DNA from: Odiellus spinosus
Lineage: Eukaryota > Arthropoda > Arachnida > Opiliones > Phalangiidae
Direction: 5' to 3'
Length of the DNA: 64,000 nucleotides
Assembly: GCA_963920705.1 (NCBI GenBank)
Contig: CAWUCO010000074.1
Span: 434,001 to 498,000, forward strand
Shown here: positions 1-10,839 of the stretch, one piece after another
Layout: every line of letters begins with the position of its first letter
Numbering within the stretch: the first letter of the stretch is position 1
Made by a program: the position numbers and the translations under genes
Notes under the pieces: model-generated
The model's database searches: none
Seen by the model: only the letters and a program-made list of their open reading frames with translations
Told to the model about the DNA's origin: nothing

Positions 1-479
1 CGGATTTCAAAATCAGCGAAATTTCTTTTGATTTCATGCTGGATTTCTGATTTTGATATTGATTCCGGATTTCTAAAGTTTGATTTCGCGGCTAGCGTAC
101 GGGATTTCGTTGAATGACCGACCCCTCGGATCTTTATAATCACTTATCTTAGTTCGTGAACTTCCTGGTGCTTTTTTTCGAAATTGATCATGTATAAAAA
201 TCCTTAGAATTTTTTCCTTGAAAAATTACTTACTACAGAAACTTTTAAGAATTATTTCTTGAATTTCAATGAAAATACCGAAAATGTTTCAACCGCCCAT
301 AGTGTAAAAAATTCTGATTATTGAGATATTTCTCTGAATTATTAAAGTACAATTGGGACCGATATAATTGAAAATTTGTTTTTAAAATATTTTATCAAGG
401 ATAAACGTTTAGACTATTTTTGGATTGGACCCCTCATTGTATGGCGAGGAGCAAACTACTCTTGGAATCAGGTGTACAA
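1..479. other. AT-rich intergenic sequence
   Basis: No ORF with recognisable content and no terminal repeat is seen. The first 110 bases repeat short words such as tgatttc and ggatttc, which suggests a decayed simple repeat at the window edge. Confidence 0.5.
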
Positions 480-880
480 ACTAAATGGAATCAATTCGGA
501 ATCACACGAATCAATGTGAATCACGCGAATGATTCGGAATCACGCGAATGATTCGGAATCACGCGAATCTATTCGGAATCACGCGAATCTATTCGGAATC
601 ACGCGAATCTATTCGGAATCACGCGAATCGATTAGGAATCAAGAGAATTGATTCGGAATCACGAGAATTGATTCGGAATCACGAGAATTGATTCGGAATC
701 ACGAGAATCATGCGAATTGATTCGGAATCACGCGACTCAATGGATCACGAGAATCGATTCGGAATCACGAGAATTGATTCGGAACCACGCGAATCAATTG
801 TGAATCGCGAGAATTGATTCGGAATCACGCGAATTAATTCGGCTTCACTGAGAATCAAATGAATCTGGAATCAGGTGTAC
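480..880. repeat. Minisatellite, about 20-bp unit
   Basis: About 18 head-to-tail units resembling gaatcacgcgaatcgattcg. Variants (acgagaattg, acgcgaatct, acgcgaatga) are grouped in neighbouring units, as expected from local duplication. There are no spacers between units. It is flanked on both sides by the words aatcaggtgtacaaa (about 467 and 872), so the array expanded inside a short direct repeat. Confidence 0.9.
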
Positions 881-949
881 AAATTTTTCTAGAGTGCTTT
901 GACCCTCGTTGTATGGGGCGCCAAACAGAACATAATTCAGGTTTTATCT

Positions 950-1335
950 TCATATATTTCTAGTTTAACAAATGTATTTCCATTTTAACCAATATATTTC
1001 CAGTTTAACAAATATAATTCCAGATTAACTCCGTATATTTCTAGTTTACCTTCGTACGTTTCTAGTTTACCTTCGTATATTTCTAATTTACCTTCGCATA
1101 TTTCTAGTTTACTGTCGTATATTTCAAGTTTAACTTTACTAAATCGACTCTTTTTGAACTAAATCGACTCTTTTTTTCACTAAATTGTTTCATTGTTCAT
1201 TTAATTGTCTATTTTTAACTAAATAGTGTAAAAAGGGACAACCTAGTGAACAAAGGGACAATTTAGTGAACAAAGAGACAATTTTGTGAAAAAAAAAACA
1301 GAAAATTATGTGAAAAAAAGAGAAAATTTTGTGGA
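950..1335. repeat. Short tandem repeats, 18-20 bp units
   Basis: Units of the type atttctagtttaccttcgt repeat from about 950 to 1130. They pass into imperfect units of ctaaatcgactcttttt and then into a purine-rich stretch built on aattttgtgaaaaaa. The whole segment is low complexity and has no coding potential. Confidence 0.75.
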
Positions 1336-1371
1336 GAATTATTCTACAGGAGAATTTTTGCCTGTGCAAAT

Positions 1372-3982
1372 TTTGTCCCCTGCAAAATTTTTACCTGAAC
1401 TTTAGTTCAGGGGTGGTTTTACACTGGTCTTGTGTGTGTGTCACTTCCTGTGTAAGCGGATATCACGTGGAGCCAAAAGTCTAGAGACGTAATCATGCCA
1501 GCTTATCGTTCAATTCCGTTGAACGGGAATTGCCTCCTTTAAGCATGGCTGCCACATTGAGTTTGAGGTGTCGTGCAATTATATACAACAGGACGTCTCC
1601 TATTGGATATTATCGCCTTCCACCATCCACTTTACGGTCAAACCTCGATGCTGGACAATGGGACGTCTGCCACTGATATATTCACCTCCGACCATCCCCA
1701 CACCAAGGTCCGACCTCCAGTTTCCTATCTCAGCGAGGCGTCCCTCACTAATATGGTCCACATCGACCTTCCACTCTCCAAATATCACCCCACCAATGGG
1801 TAAATTGACATTGCGAACCAAGCGCCTAGAGATCAAGAATCGTCTAGACATTGAAGGGAGGGGGTTTTCCTCCTAACTTCAATGCCACTTCGCTCGAATA
1901 ATAAAGCCCTTTGAACGGTTTATATAGTACTTTTTTGGAATGAATGCAAATGAGCCTTATTTTATGGTGAGATATCGTTTAGGGAAATGAAACGCAATAT
2001 TAATTTATATTATAATTCAAAATATCAAAATGGTTAAACTTAATCTAATTATTAATATTGTCGAAAAATCAATTTAAAGTTCGAGGTAGTTTAGAACATA
2101 TTTAAGAAATTGTCCAAAAATTTAAAGTAATGTGACCGTTTAACACCAGCTTGAGTTGGCAGCACGCGCTAAGCTGTTTTCTATATATTATTTAGTTCAA
2201 AAAGCAAAGGTATAACGGGCAGTTTAGGCTTAGTCTTGCTGCAACTTGGAGTGGACTGAAGAATCTAAATAAAGAGGCGTTTACAAGAGTATCCAAGATC
2301 CCACCGTTCACTGAATTCGAATTAATATAGACAAAGGTACTTTGACAAAATTTGATAAGCCTTCTTTCGTGTAAGAGATTATCTCTAGTTAAACACAGAT
2401 TTAAATAATGAAAAGGTACATGAAGTTATAGAAAGTAAGGTGCCTGAATTGGTTACAAAAGGGTGAAATCATAAGCTTTATTTATTGCTTCAAAATGGTA
2501 AACAAATATTTTATTTCTTAAACAGTAGAATGATAAGGAATATCCATTGAATTCGAGTTAATAGAAAGTATAGTTTATTGAGTACGAGTACTTCTCTTGT
2601 TTAAACAAAGATTTCAATAATGAAAGATTGATAAAGTATATGAAGTAATAGAGAGAAAGGTGGCTGAATGGGTTACGAAAAAGTTACAACCTAAACCTTG
2701 CCGAGTTTTATTAAGTGGTTCTAAATTGATGAACAAAAGTTTTATTTATTAAGCTATTTTTAATGGTACTTTTTATCGGTAACTGAAAATTACATTCACT
2801 GGGTTCTTCTACTCGAGTAGCCCTCTTCAGCTCTTCAATTTTGACTATTATATTATATCATGAGTGTCCCATTAAATTCACCTTAATTCACCGCAATTAA
2901 AAAGTAGGCAAGATTTTCTTATCATTTGATTTTTTAACTTTAATAATACATCTCTTCTCGGCCTATATAAACGAGATTTATGGATTTGCTACTCATAGAT
3001 GCACTGCTCCAATGGGTGGTTTACATTAGCGTTTAGAATTGTGGCGAACCCTCTCGCTTGCGCGATGGTGTCGTCAATCGTTTCTTTATATTTCGGTGAT
3101 AAGAGGCCTCATTCTCACGACCTTTTGGGTAGAGTACTCGAATAAACCGAGGCGATTGAATTTAAATCGCATTACTTAGAAATGTGGCTAATTTAATATA
3201 TTATGTCTCTGTAAGAACATTTCACAATGAAAGGTCTAGGGATTAAATATCACATGGTATGTTAAATACAAGCTTGAGTGTTCAGGTCAAGCGAAGGTAG
3301 TGTAAGCTTAGGCTTGCTGCAAACTCAATGTGTTTTGGATCATCTAAGTACAATTCTACTACTGTACTCTAGTTGATAGATCGATTATACTCGGAGTAAA
3401 TATAACCAGTTAAAGCGGAATTGGAGTATAAAATATAAAGCTGAGGCCGATTGATACTTAACGTTAGAAATCATAAGAAAAATGATAGTCATGCAAACTC
3501 TCTTTGAATCATAGTAGGTTTCCTTTGTTCAAAAAACCAACAGTATTTTTGAATAAAAAAAATGCGCATCTGATGTTGGAGAAAACAAATCTAAAAGTCT
3601 TCAGTTATCTCCACTATAAAGCCGGGAAACTTTCCAAAAAATGACATTTCAAAAGCAGGCGTGTCCAGTGAACTTCGTTAGAGAGCAGAGCAGAGGTAGT
3701 AAGAGAGCTATAAATATTTAAGTCATGCTCTTATTGGATTAGAGATGTTGGCATTATATAGATAGTTACTAAGGTAATTGACTGCTACTACCTATGGACT
3801 TCGATTTGTTTGTGTATGTTACTATCGTTCGGCTAAATTATAGTTAATATAAGTTGGAGGCTTAGGAGTATTGAAGAGCAGTTAAACTTCATGAAGATCA
3901 ACCACCGCCGAATTCACTGGTGCCATTTCCATTTAACAGCATTAAGAGATGGTCTGGCCACAAGAATTGAGACATAAAGCTG
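1372..3982 (+). mobile_element. Family A element, copy 1 (3' truncated)
   Basis: The left end carries the palindrome ctgaactttagttcag, then a TG-rich stretch and a segment around cacttcctgtgtaagcgg. The order is the same as at the start of the complete copy at 58292-61143 and, inverted, at 44895. Matches to the other copies continue with gaps to about 3980 (for example the gaattgagacata stretch against 59690). The copy then breaks at the Gypsy element and does not resume after it. Its left end lacks the ccccgac part of the terminal hairpin. ORFs in it (for example 1568-1876) have no counterpart intact in the other copies and are not called. Confidence 0.75.
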
Positions 3983-4862
3983 CTCCCGCACTTTTTAAGA
4001 AAAGATAGAAATCAGAAACGTTATCGAGATAAAAAGAGAGAGATAAGGAAAAGCTTTGCTCCCCCCTTTAAAAACCCCCTCATTACGAGGTGTAATTAGA
4101 ATAAAATCATAGTTAAAATATTCATTCGTATCGTAGTTTTTACGAGTCAAGATCCCCTCTAGAAAGTTATGTTTCTTTGTTTTTTTGAAAGTTAAAGTGA
4201 CGACGTCACGTTTTTGATCCCCCCTAGTTAACGACGAGTTCCGTGCTAATCTATATATCTCTCGACAACGTTACCTGAGATACATAATGGCTACCGCGTT
4301 CCCACTTGACGATACCCGTAAGTGTTAAATAACTGTAGAATAACCTAGAAAGCCCCATTTTAAATATCCAAGGTATCTCATTAATATTAAAGTGTATCTA
4401 TATTTGATTAAGCATAACTTGATAGCCCCGATAAGTTAACGTAGATATCTAAGCACCTAACGTGCGCCCAACTCCGTGAGATAACGGGTTGTAACGTCCC
4501 TCGAATTAGGCATTATCGTTTCCCCCCCCCCCTAGTTTTTAAAGTGTTATATATTTTTGAAAGTGTTATTACCAATGTGCCTTACCATGAATAAAAGAGT
4601 GTTATTTTGATTGACCAATTATGAGAAACCATACGTGAAACGAATCTTTTTTCCTCTTCTTCCCACGTGATTAAACTCCTCACACAATTTATCCCAACCC
4701 CCAAAACACTTTTTTTGTGTAAGCTTTTCTCGTTTTTCCCCGTGTTGGTGGCTCTTCGAATATTTTTCCCAAAACCAGCGTTTTTTTAACCAAATTCGCG
4801 GGAAAAAGTTCGAACGCCGCTCGCCAGGCGGAAACGCTCCGGCGAGGAGAAAAACCCTTATA
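3983..4862 (+). repeat. Left LTR (880 bp, probably the 3' part of a longer LTR)
   Basis: It begins at ctcccgcactttt and ends at cccttata, matching 15404-16281 almost base for base. Differences include the C-run near 4520, cgtaag against cataag near 4315, and ttt against tag near 4212. It does not start with TG, and the sequence just left of it belongs to the family A copy. Minus-strand ORFs of about 95-100 codons present in both LTRs are not supported as genes. Confidence 0.85.
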
Positions 4863-5347
4863 TAAAATGGCGCAGTCGGCAGGATTCGTGTAGAAAGGAC
4901 TGTAATTGGTTGCTCAATCAATCTCGTATTCGCGGTTGATCCCCTCTAGATTTCCAGTGTGTTAGACTACCCCTTTGAAGAAAAAAAAAGACGGAGAAGA
5001 ATTTTTTTTTCCTTCTCCCTCCTTTTTCTTCCGAACGGCACATTGTTAGAGATCGTAAAGCAAAATTTTTTTTGCCGATCTATTTTTATTTTTGTGTTTA
5101 TTGTTATTGATTATTAAACTTGGGTTCTGAATGATTAGTTTCAAATTGATAACGTTATTTTTCACGTTTTATGCCGTTTTTCTATATAACCGCCTCCATT
5201 ACGTCGTTAGGATAGAGAATCCTAAGGTAGACATTTTACCGTCCCCTCTAGGCCCTCTTTTTAAAACATTAGAAAAACCAACCCCCCGAGAAAAATCCCC
5301 TCACCATCCACCGACACCACCCCACGTTTTTACATAGGCCTAACAAA
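4863..5347 (+). promoter_or_regulatory. Primer-binding site and 5' leader
   Basis: The sequence tggcgcagtcggcagg at 4868-4883 lies five bases after the LTR. It matches the primer-binding site class complementary to the 3' end of tRNA-Ser, known from insect Gypsy-group elements such as 17.6 and 297. The remaining leader is AT-rich with C-runs and has no long ORF before the gag start at 5348. Confidence 0.8.
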
Positions 5348-6182
5348 ATGGATCTTTTCGATTCCCTCTTGGAGACGCCCGAGGGCAGTATTGTCATGAA
5401 AACCCTGGGAGCAGTAGTTATGTTCTTGGTTAGTTTGATTGGATGTTGGGTGACTAGGGAGTATTGGTTTTGGATTCCCCTCAGAAAGAGTGTAGATATA
5501 ATACGACAGTTAATTGATCTAGTTAAATGTATGGGAGAAAGTAGAAAGGAGCTCCCCCCTAGTAAAGATTTGGGCCACCTAGCGGACCTTGTGAAAAACA
5601 CCCTCGACATGCGGGAGGATCGGCAGTCCGCCATTATGATAGGTATCCTGGATCACTTAAAGGCTATGAGACCACCCTCCCCGGGAGATATACCGACAGA
5701 AAAACCCCAGTTAGAGATGGTAGCCGGGGCCCTACATAGACTCGAGGAGAGAATAGAAGCCAGAGTTAGTGCTAATAATAATGCAAACGAGCTAGAAACC
5801 CATTTACGTCTTGCCGAAACAGTACGGGATGTTCTTTCCCCCTTAGCAAACCAATTGAGCCAAGCGGTACAAAAAATAGATCCCCTCACTTCCACCCCTC
5901 ATCCGGGAAATTCCGAGACCCGTGTAAAATTTGTTGAGGAACCGAGTAGGGATAGCTCCCAGGCCGCGGCGATATCAGAATTAGCGAACGAGTGCAAGCG
6001 AAGAGAAAATATCATATTAAGCCAAATGAATGAAGTACGCCAAAGTTTATATGACTTAGCTAATCAGAAAACCCCCGTTAATCTGGCAACAAATAATCCG
6101 GGAGGAGGTAGATTTGAGGACACCCCCAAAGATTTGTTTAGGCGTAACAGAACCCCTAATCATGAGAAACCCCCTCTATCAA
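5348..6182 (+). pseudogene. Gag, N-terminal region (split by Penelope insertion)
   Basis: The ATG at 5348 opens 278 codons before the insertion; the frame then runs into Penelope sequence and stops at 6229. Residues about 16-38 form a strongly hydrophobic stretch (GAVVMFLVSLIGCWV at its core) that looks like a membrane anchor, which is unusual for an LTR-element Gag. The rest is hydrophilic, with predicted helices and a proline-rich part. The capsid part resumes at 7582 after the insertion. The gag assignment rests on position, since this segment alone has no family motif that I recognise. Confidence 0.65.
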
Positions 6183-6221
6183 AAAGATTCATTATTTTTA
6201 TCACGGAGAATATTAAAATAA

Positions 6222-6436
6222 GTAAATAATAAAATAATTTAGCGAAGAAGTACACGTGAAGGAAATTAAAAATAAAACTGGTTTATTTCTAAGTTTTAAA
6301 AATGGAAACAGTTTCGAACCGCGGTTCGTTATTCAATCTGACAAAAGCTAATTTTTACATGGTTAATATACCAATTTTAATGACATTATTTTTTAACCTT
6401 ATTTATCAGTGCGGGCGTTTTTACAAAATAATTTGG
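6222..6436 (+). repeat. Penelope inverted repeat, left arm
   Basis: Inverse complement of 7368-7582 with no obvious mismatch over 215 bp. It carries the hairpin-like word gaaccgcggttc. The break at 6436 joins it directly to the RT sequence (atttgg then agatacgttgac). Confidence 0.9.
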
Positions 6437-7405
6437 AGATACGTTGACGACATTTTTTCTGTATGGAAACATGGAATAACTGAATTAAGATCTTTTCAAA
6501 CGCGTATAAATTCAGCACATAAAAATATAAAATTCACAATAGAATTAGAAGAAAACAACAAATTACCTTTTTTAGATGTCATGCTAAATAGAACAAACAA
6601 CACAACTACAATTAACCACACCCACTACCAAAAACCCACACACTCTAAAAAATTCCTTAATTATCTGTCCTACCATGCCTTCCATGTAAAAAATGGAATA
6701 GCAAAAGGTCTCACAAACAAAATTAATAACATTTCTAACAACCCAAGAAAAGACTTAGAAACAATTAAAAACCAACTTAAAAATAGCCAATACCCCACAC
6801 ATGTCCTCGATAGATTTATAAAACCAAAACAAATAAAACAAATAAACACCAATAACATCATCACAACCACAATAGACAGAAAAGACGAGATATGGTTATT
6901 CCTTCCATACTACAAAGAATTCAACGAAAACCTACAACGTAAACTTAAAAAATACAACATAAAGATCATTAATAAAAAAGCAAAAAACTTAAAAAACACA
7001 CTAGTCAGATGGGAAAAAAACCGACAAAATAAAAATATAAAAAATAAAATAGACACAATTGGAGTCATTTATAAAGTTAATTGTACATGTGGAAAATCTT
7101 ATATAGGAGAAACAGAAAGAAAATTAGGAGATAGATTAAAGGAACACAAACGAGACATTAAAAATGAAAACAAAAATAATGACATCTATATGCATTTATT
7201 AAATAGTGATTCCAACAGACATAAAATAGACCTAGAAAAAACAGAAATTCTAGCAAAAGAAAATGACTACCACCGTAGAAAAATCCTCGAATCTATCTAT
7301 ATTAAAAAATACTCACAAAATATGAACATTGAACCGGGTTTAATATTAAAAAACAAATGGAACATCCCCAAATTATTTTGTAAAAACGCCCGCACTGATA
7401 AATAA
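6302..7405 (+). CDS. Penelope RT C-terminus plus GIY-YIG endonuclease
   Basis: 367 codons. Residues 1-45 are encoded by the inverted repeat and are a chance in-frame fusion. The same peptide is encoded on the minus strand at 7302-7502. True element coding begins near RYVDDIFSVW (residues 46-55), which contains the RT YVDD motif. The GIY-YIG domain starts near residue 258 with GVIYKVNCTCGKSYIGETER, followed by the conserved Arg of DRLKEH and a Glu in ESIYIKKY near residue 330. The Cys pair inside the GIY-YIG core is typical of Penelope. Most of the RT (fingers and palm start) is missing, so the copy cannot be autonomous. The endonuclease reading frame is open throughout. Confidence 0.88.
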   Translation: METVSNRGSLFNLTKANFYMVNIPILMTLFFNLIYQCGRFYKIIWRYVDDIFSVWKHGITELRSFQTRINSAHKNIKFTIELEENNKLPFLDVMLNRTNNTTTINHTHYQKPTHSKKFLNYLSYHAFHVKNGIAKGLTNKINNISNNPRKDLETIKNQLKNSQYPTHVLDRFIKPKQIKQINTNNIITTTIDRKDEIWLFLPYYKEFNENLQRKLKKYNIKIINKKAKNLKNTLVRWEKNRQNKNIKNKIDTIGVIYKVNCTCGKSYIGETERKLGDRLKEHKRDIKNENKNNDIYMHLLNSDSNRHKIDLEKTEILAKENDYHRRKILESIYIKKYSQNMNIEPGLILKNKWNIPKLFCKNARTDK

Positions 7406-7582
7406 GGTTAAAAAATAATGTCATTAAAATTGGTATATTAACCATGTAAAAATTAGCTTTTGTCAGATTGAATAACGAACCGCGGTTCGAAACTGTTTCC
7501 ATTTTTAAAACTTAGAAATAAACCAGTTTTATTTTTAATTTCCTTCACGTGTACTTCTTCGCTAAATTATTTTATTATTTAC
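7368..7582 (-). repeat. Penelope inverted repeat, right arm (3' end of element)
   Basis: It contains the last codons and 3' UTR of the Penelope ORF and ends next to the right copy of the 12-bp target duplication. It is the presumed template of the left arm. Confidence 0.9.
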
Positions 7583-8080
7583 CCCTCTATCAAGTTGGAA
7601 TCTCCCGCTAGATACCCCTAGCCCCCCCCCCCGAAGAGACCACTACGAATTATAACCCGTTTCACCGAGAGAGAGAATCCCGAAATACTACGTCATACCG
7701 AGAGGGAAGCACAGAGGGAAACCGTAACTCCTTTCGCCCCGTAAAAGTTCCCCCTTTCCGCTATAGTGGGACTGAGAAGGAGAATCCCCTCAATTTTTTA
7801 ACTGATATAGAAGAGTACGCTAGAGCCGGGAACGGGAGCCCCGACGACGCCCTACGTAGTATGCATTTTATGTTAGATGGGCGGGCTAGAACTTGGTATA
7901 GAACGGAGCACAAAACCCTAGACACATGGGATAAATTTTTAAAGAGGTTTAAAACAAAATTTTTAGATGATAGTTACACCCGCAGAATTTTAAGAGCAAT
8001 AGGGAATCGCAAACAACTCCGAACCGAAACTCCCTCTAGATATATAGAAAACAATTGGGCTTCTCCCCGAATGCGAAGCA
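7583..8080 (+). pseudogene. Gag capsid region
   Basis: After the Penelope insertion the gag frame resumes, but an 11-base C-run at 7622-7632 shifts it by one. From 7633 an open frame encodes a Retrotrans_gag-like segment with DGRARTWYR (from about 7876) and WDKFLKRFKTKF (from about 7927), the usual mid-capsid landmark of Gypsy elements. Near 8050 a second one-base shift moves the coding frame to that of the following zinc-knuckle and pol ORF. Apart from these two lesions the segment reads as a normal Gag. Confidence 0.8.
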
Positions 8081-9883
8081 ATGTCTCGTTTAAAACCATG
8101 CACCACCGTAGGCGAATTATTGCAAACAGTCACGGAGTTAGCCCCGGTTATGGATTTAATGCAAGCTACCAAGCCCCCGGGCGGAAGTAACCACCCTCAG
8201 ATCCCCCCTAATAACAATTACCAGGTTAATCATAGTACAAATAATCGGAATCCCAATTATCAGGGGAATTCCTCGTCAAACCAGTTCTGTTCCCACTGTC
8301 GAGAATCGACACATTATTACTCTAATTGTCCCAAACGTCGGAACACAAGACCCCAGGGAAATCCAAACCCAACCGTAAATCCTCCACCCCCTAGACCAAA
8401 TAGTTGTTACGAATGTGGAGCTTTAGATCACTTTGCCAACCAATGTCCAGCGAGATTAGGCATACCAGTCCCATCTTTCGTAACCACAGTACCAAAAAGG
8501 GTAGTCGAGTTAGCCCCGGAACCAAATACAGTTACCGCAGTTCAAGGATTTGTAGCAGGGACTTCTAGTGTAGTTATTCATTTTCCCCACTCAAGAGTAG
8601 CCGCCATGATAGATACAGGGGCGTGTCGTTCATTTATGACACGAGAAATAGCAGAGAGAGAGTATCCCCACTACCGATTAGATAATTTAACCCCCAATAC
8701 ATTTTCATCCGCTTCGGAAGAAAATGGATTAATAGCTAGAGGGCCAGTATTATTTCCCATACAATTTCAGGACGCCTTGGGACCCTGTATGGATTACCCC
8801 TTTTTCATAATCGAGAGATGTAGTACCTTCGCAATGTTATTGGGAAATGATTGGGTATCAGCTGTAAGAGCCGATCTATTACGTAGCGAGATGACAGTAG
8901 TGTTAAGCCTACGGGGACAGCGCCAGTGCTTACCAATGATCAAAGATCCTGCAAAAAGGACAACCCCCCTATCCCCCCTAGAAAGTCATGGCGAGGTGAC
9001 ACTGCCCGAAAATGTAGATTATTTAAAACCTGAACAAAAGGAGGATCTATTGAAACTATTTAACGATTTCCCCCAAGTATTAAGTAATAAACCCGGTCGT
9101 ACCCACGTAACGAGCCACGTTATAGACACAGGAAATAGTCCCCCTATAGCCTGCCCCCCCTATCGAGTATCTCCCGCCAAGCAAGCTATCATAGAAAGCC
9201 ATGTGACAGATATGTTAGAAGAAGGGATCATACAACCCTCTAATGGCGCGTGGGCAAGCCCAGTAGTATTAGTACCCAAGAAAACAGGAGATACGAGGTT
9301 TTGTGTAGATTATCGGAGACTAAACGCAGTAACAATTAAACACGCTTACCCCTATCCCGACATAGACGAAGTATTGGATTCAATAGGCACCCCCGAGTAT
9401 ATATCCTCCCTAGATTTATTGAAGGGATTTTGGCAACTTCCAATGGAAGCCAATAGTATAGCCAAAACCGCCTTTATTACCCACTCAGGGAAATATGAAT
9501 TTATAGTAATGGCAATGGGTTTAGTGAACGCCCCCGCATCATTCGCCTACATGATGGATTTAGTGATGCCCCCTACACAACGAAGACAGTTTAACACTAG
9601 TATTTACAGGGATGATATCAACACGGCTTCCCCCACATGGCAACGTCATTTGATAGATCTCCGTTATGTTCTCACTCGTTTACAGGCAGCGGGATTAACC
9701 CTAAGATTAGATAAATGCTCGTTCGCTCAAACCGAAGTAAAAATGTTAGGACATAGAATTGGGAAGGCGGGTATTGGCCCGGATTCCTCCAAAATAGAAA
9801 CTCTTTTGAACTACCCCGCCCCTCGAAACATAGATGAATTAGCCGGATTTTTAGGCGCTTCATTCCTAAATTTGCCGAAATAG
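8081..9883 (+). CDS. Gag nucleocapsid, protease and reverse transcriptase
   Basis: 600 codons, opening in the same frame as the last part of Gag, so gag and pol appear fused without a programmed shift. Two CX2CX4HX4C zinc knuckles lie at residues 70-83 and 109-122. The aspartic protease active site is MIDTGA around 178. RT spans about 370-590, with SLDLLKGFWQL near 443, MAMGLVNAPASF near 477, and the catalytic YRDD at 509-512. This replaces the more usual YLDD or YVDD. The frame ends early at 9883 because a small deletion after GFLGA removes the conserved tract before the tether region and shifts the frame. Confidence 0.92.
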   Translation: MSRLKPCTTVGELLQTVTELAPVMDLMQATKPPGGSNHPQIPPNNNYQVNHSTNNRNPNYQGNSSSNQFCSHCRESTHYYSNCPKRRNTRPQGNPNPTVNPPPPRPNSCYECGALDHFANQCPARLGIPVPSFVTTVPKRVVELAPEPNTVTAVQGFVAGTSSVVIHFPHSRVAAMIDTGACRSFMTREIAEREYPHYRLDNLTPNTFSSASEENGLIARGPVLFPIQFQDALGPCMDYPFFIIERCSTFAMLLGNDWVSAVRADLLRSEMTVVLSLRGQRQCLPMIKDPAKRTTPLSPLESHGEVTLPENVDYLKPEQKEDLLKLFNDFPQVLSNKPGRTHVTSHVIDTGNSPPIACPPYRVSPAKQAIIESHVTDMLEEGIIQPSNGAWASPVVLVPKKTGDTRFCVDYRRLNAVTIKHAYPYPDIDEVLDSIGTPEYISSLDLLKGFWQLPMEANSIAKTAFITHSGKYEFIVMAMGLVNAPASFAYMMDLVMPPTQRRQFNTSIYRDDINTASPTWQRHLIDLRYVLTRLQAAGLTLRLDKCSFAQTEVKMLGHRIGKAGIGPDSSKIETLLNYPAPRNIDELAGFLGASFLNLPK

Positions 9884-10839
9884 CAAGTCCCCTCAATAAA
9901 CTTAGAAAGAAAATAATAGAATGGCATTGGGAAAAACCCCAGGAAGACGCCTTCAATCAACTGAAGGAAATATTAATTAGTCCCCCCATATTAGCAGCCC
10001 CCTCTAGAGATGGCGAGTTTTTCATACACACAGACGCTAGCGGCACCGGGTACGGAGCCACGTTAATTCAAGAACAGAAAGGCACCCCTCGCGCAATAGC
10101 TTATGCGAATAAGACTTTAAATCCCCACGAGAAAAATTATTCAGTTACCGAGTTAGAATGCGGCGCGGTTTGTTGGGCGATTAAGAAATTTAATCACTAT
10201 ATAGAAGGGTCTAAATTTACGGTTGTCACAGATCATGCTGCCTTACAATGGCTAATAAACCTTAAGGATCCCCACGGTAGATTAGCTAGATGGGCATTGT
10301 ACCTACAGGGGCACGATTTAGAAATTATTTACCGACCCGGAAGAGTAAACAAATTGGCAGATCCCCTCTCAAGACTTCCCCCGCTAGAACTAAAACAGGG
10401 AGAGAAAGAGGAAGAGCGAAATGAAATTCTTATAGCTTCAATAACCGAAATCCTCGATCCCGAAAAAGAGAACCCAAACATCCGCGAGCAAATAGAGAAT
10501 GAAACCCCAACCACCCCTCTAGTATGGTTTCCTCACGATCCTCCCGGATTATTTCCACGCAATCCCCTCAACCCTCCCGACGATTCCTGGGATACATTGT
10601 TAGCGATCCAAACGGATCCCCTCCCCCTCGAACTCCCTATTAGGATTCTAAATCGAGATGAATGGGAAGAAGCCCAAAGGGATGACCCCGAGCTGTCAGA
10701 GATTTACGATGACCCCGATTTATTAGCAAATCATCCCCGCTATGTAAAATTGAATGGCTTAATTTACGTTAAACCCGCCAAAGATGATCTCATTCCCCGC
10801 TTATTAGTGCCCCAGTCCACTCAGAAGCAAATATTATAA
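9855..10839 (+). pseudogene. Pol: RT tether and RNase H
   Basis: Starting near RFIPKFAEIA (about 9858) the reading frame continues RT into RNase H. Visible residues are the first Asp in FIHTDASGTGYGA, Glu in SVTELECGA, Asp in VVTDHAALQW and the last Asp in LADPLSR. This frame differs from that of the upstream RT. It ends at a TAA at 10837-10839, after which the same frame continues into integrase, so this stop is a nonsense mutation rather than a true end. Confidence 0.85.

Larger units (their letters stand above)
6183..7581 (+). mobile_element. Penelope-like element, 5' truncated, with inverted terminal copy
   Basis: It is inserted within gag. The 12-bp word cccctctatcaa occurs at 6171-6182 and again at 7582-7593, read here as a target duplication. 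A 215-bp sequence at 6222-6436 is the exact inverse of 7368-7582, so the element starts with an inverted copy of its own 3' end. Between them lies the last part of a Penelope RT and a GIY-YIG endonuclease. Inverted pseudo-LTR arrangements are known in Penelope-like elements. The near identity of the arms points to a recent event, later than the Gypsy insertion. Confidence 0.85.

Noticed and set aside
480..880. CRISPR-like array
   Set aside because: The repeats are contiguous, with no unique spacers, and the context is eukaryotic. It is a minisatellite. The same applies to 51041-51666.
4619..4921. Minus-strand ORF of about 100 codons, repeated at 16038-16325
   Set aside because: It is the same LTR sequence twice. 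Similarity reflects LTR duplication. There is no known domain and no sign of expression.
6302..6436. N-terminal 45 residues of the Penelope ORF as a new domain
   Set aside because: They are encoded by the inverted repeat and appear identically on the other strand at 7302-7502, so this is a chance in-frame fusion.
8030..8085. Programmed gag-pol frameshift
   Set aside because: The shift lies inside gag, before the zinc knuckles. There is no slippery heptamer, and the later gag and pol share one frame. An ordinary indel explains it.
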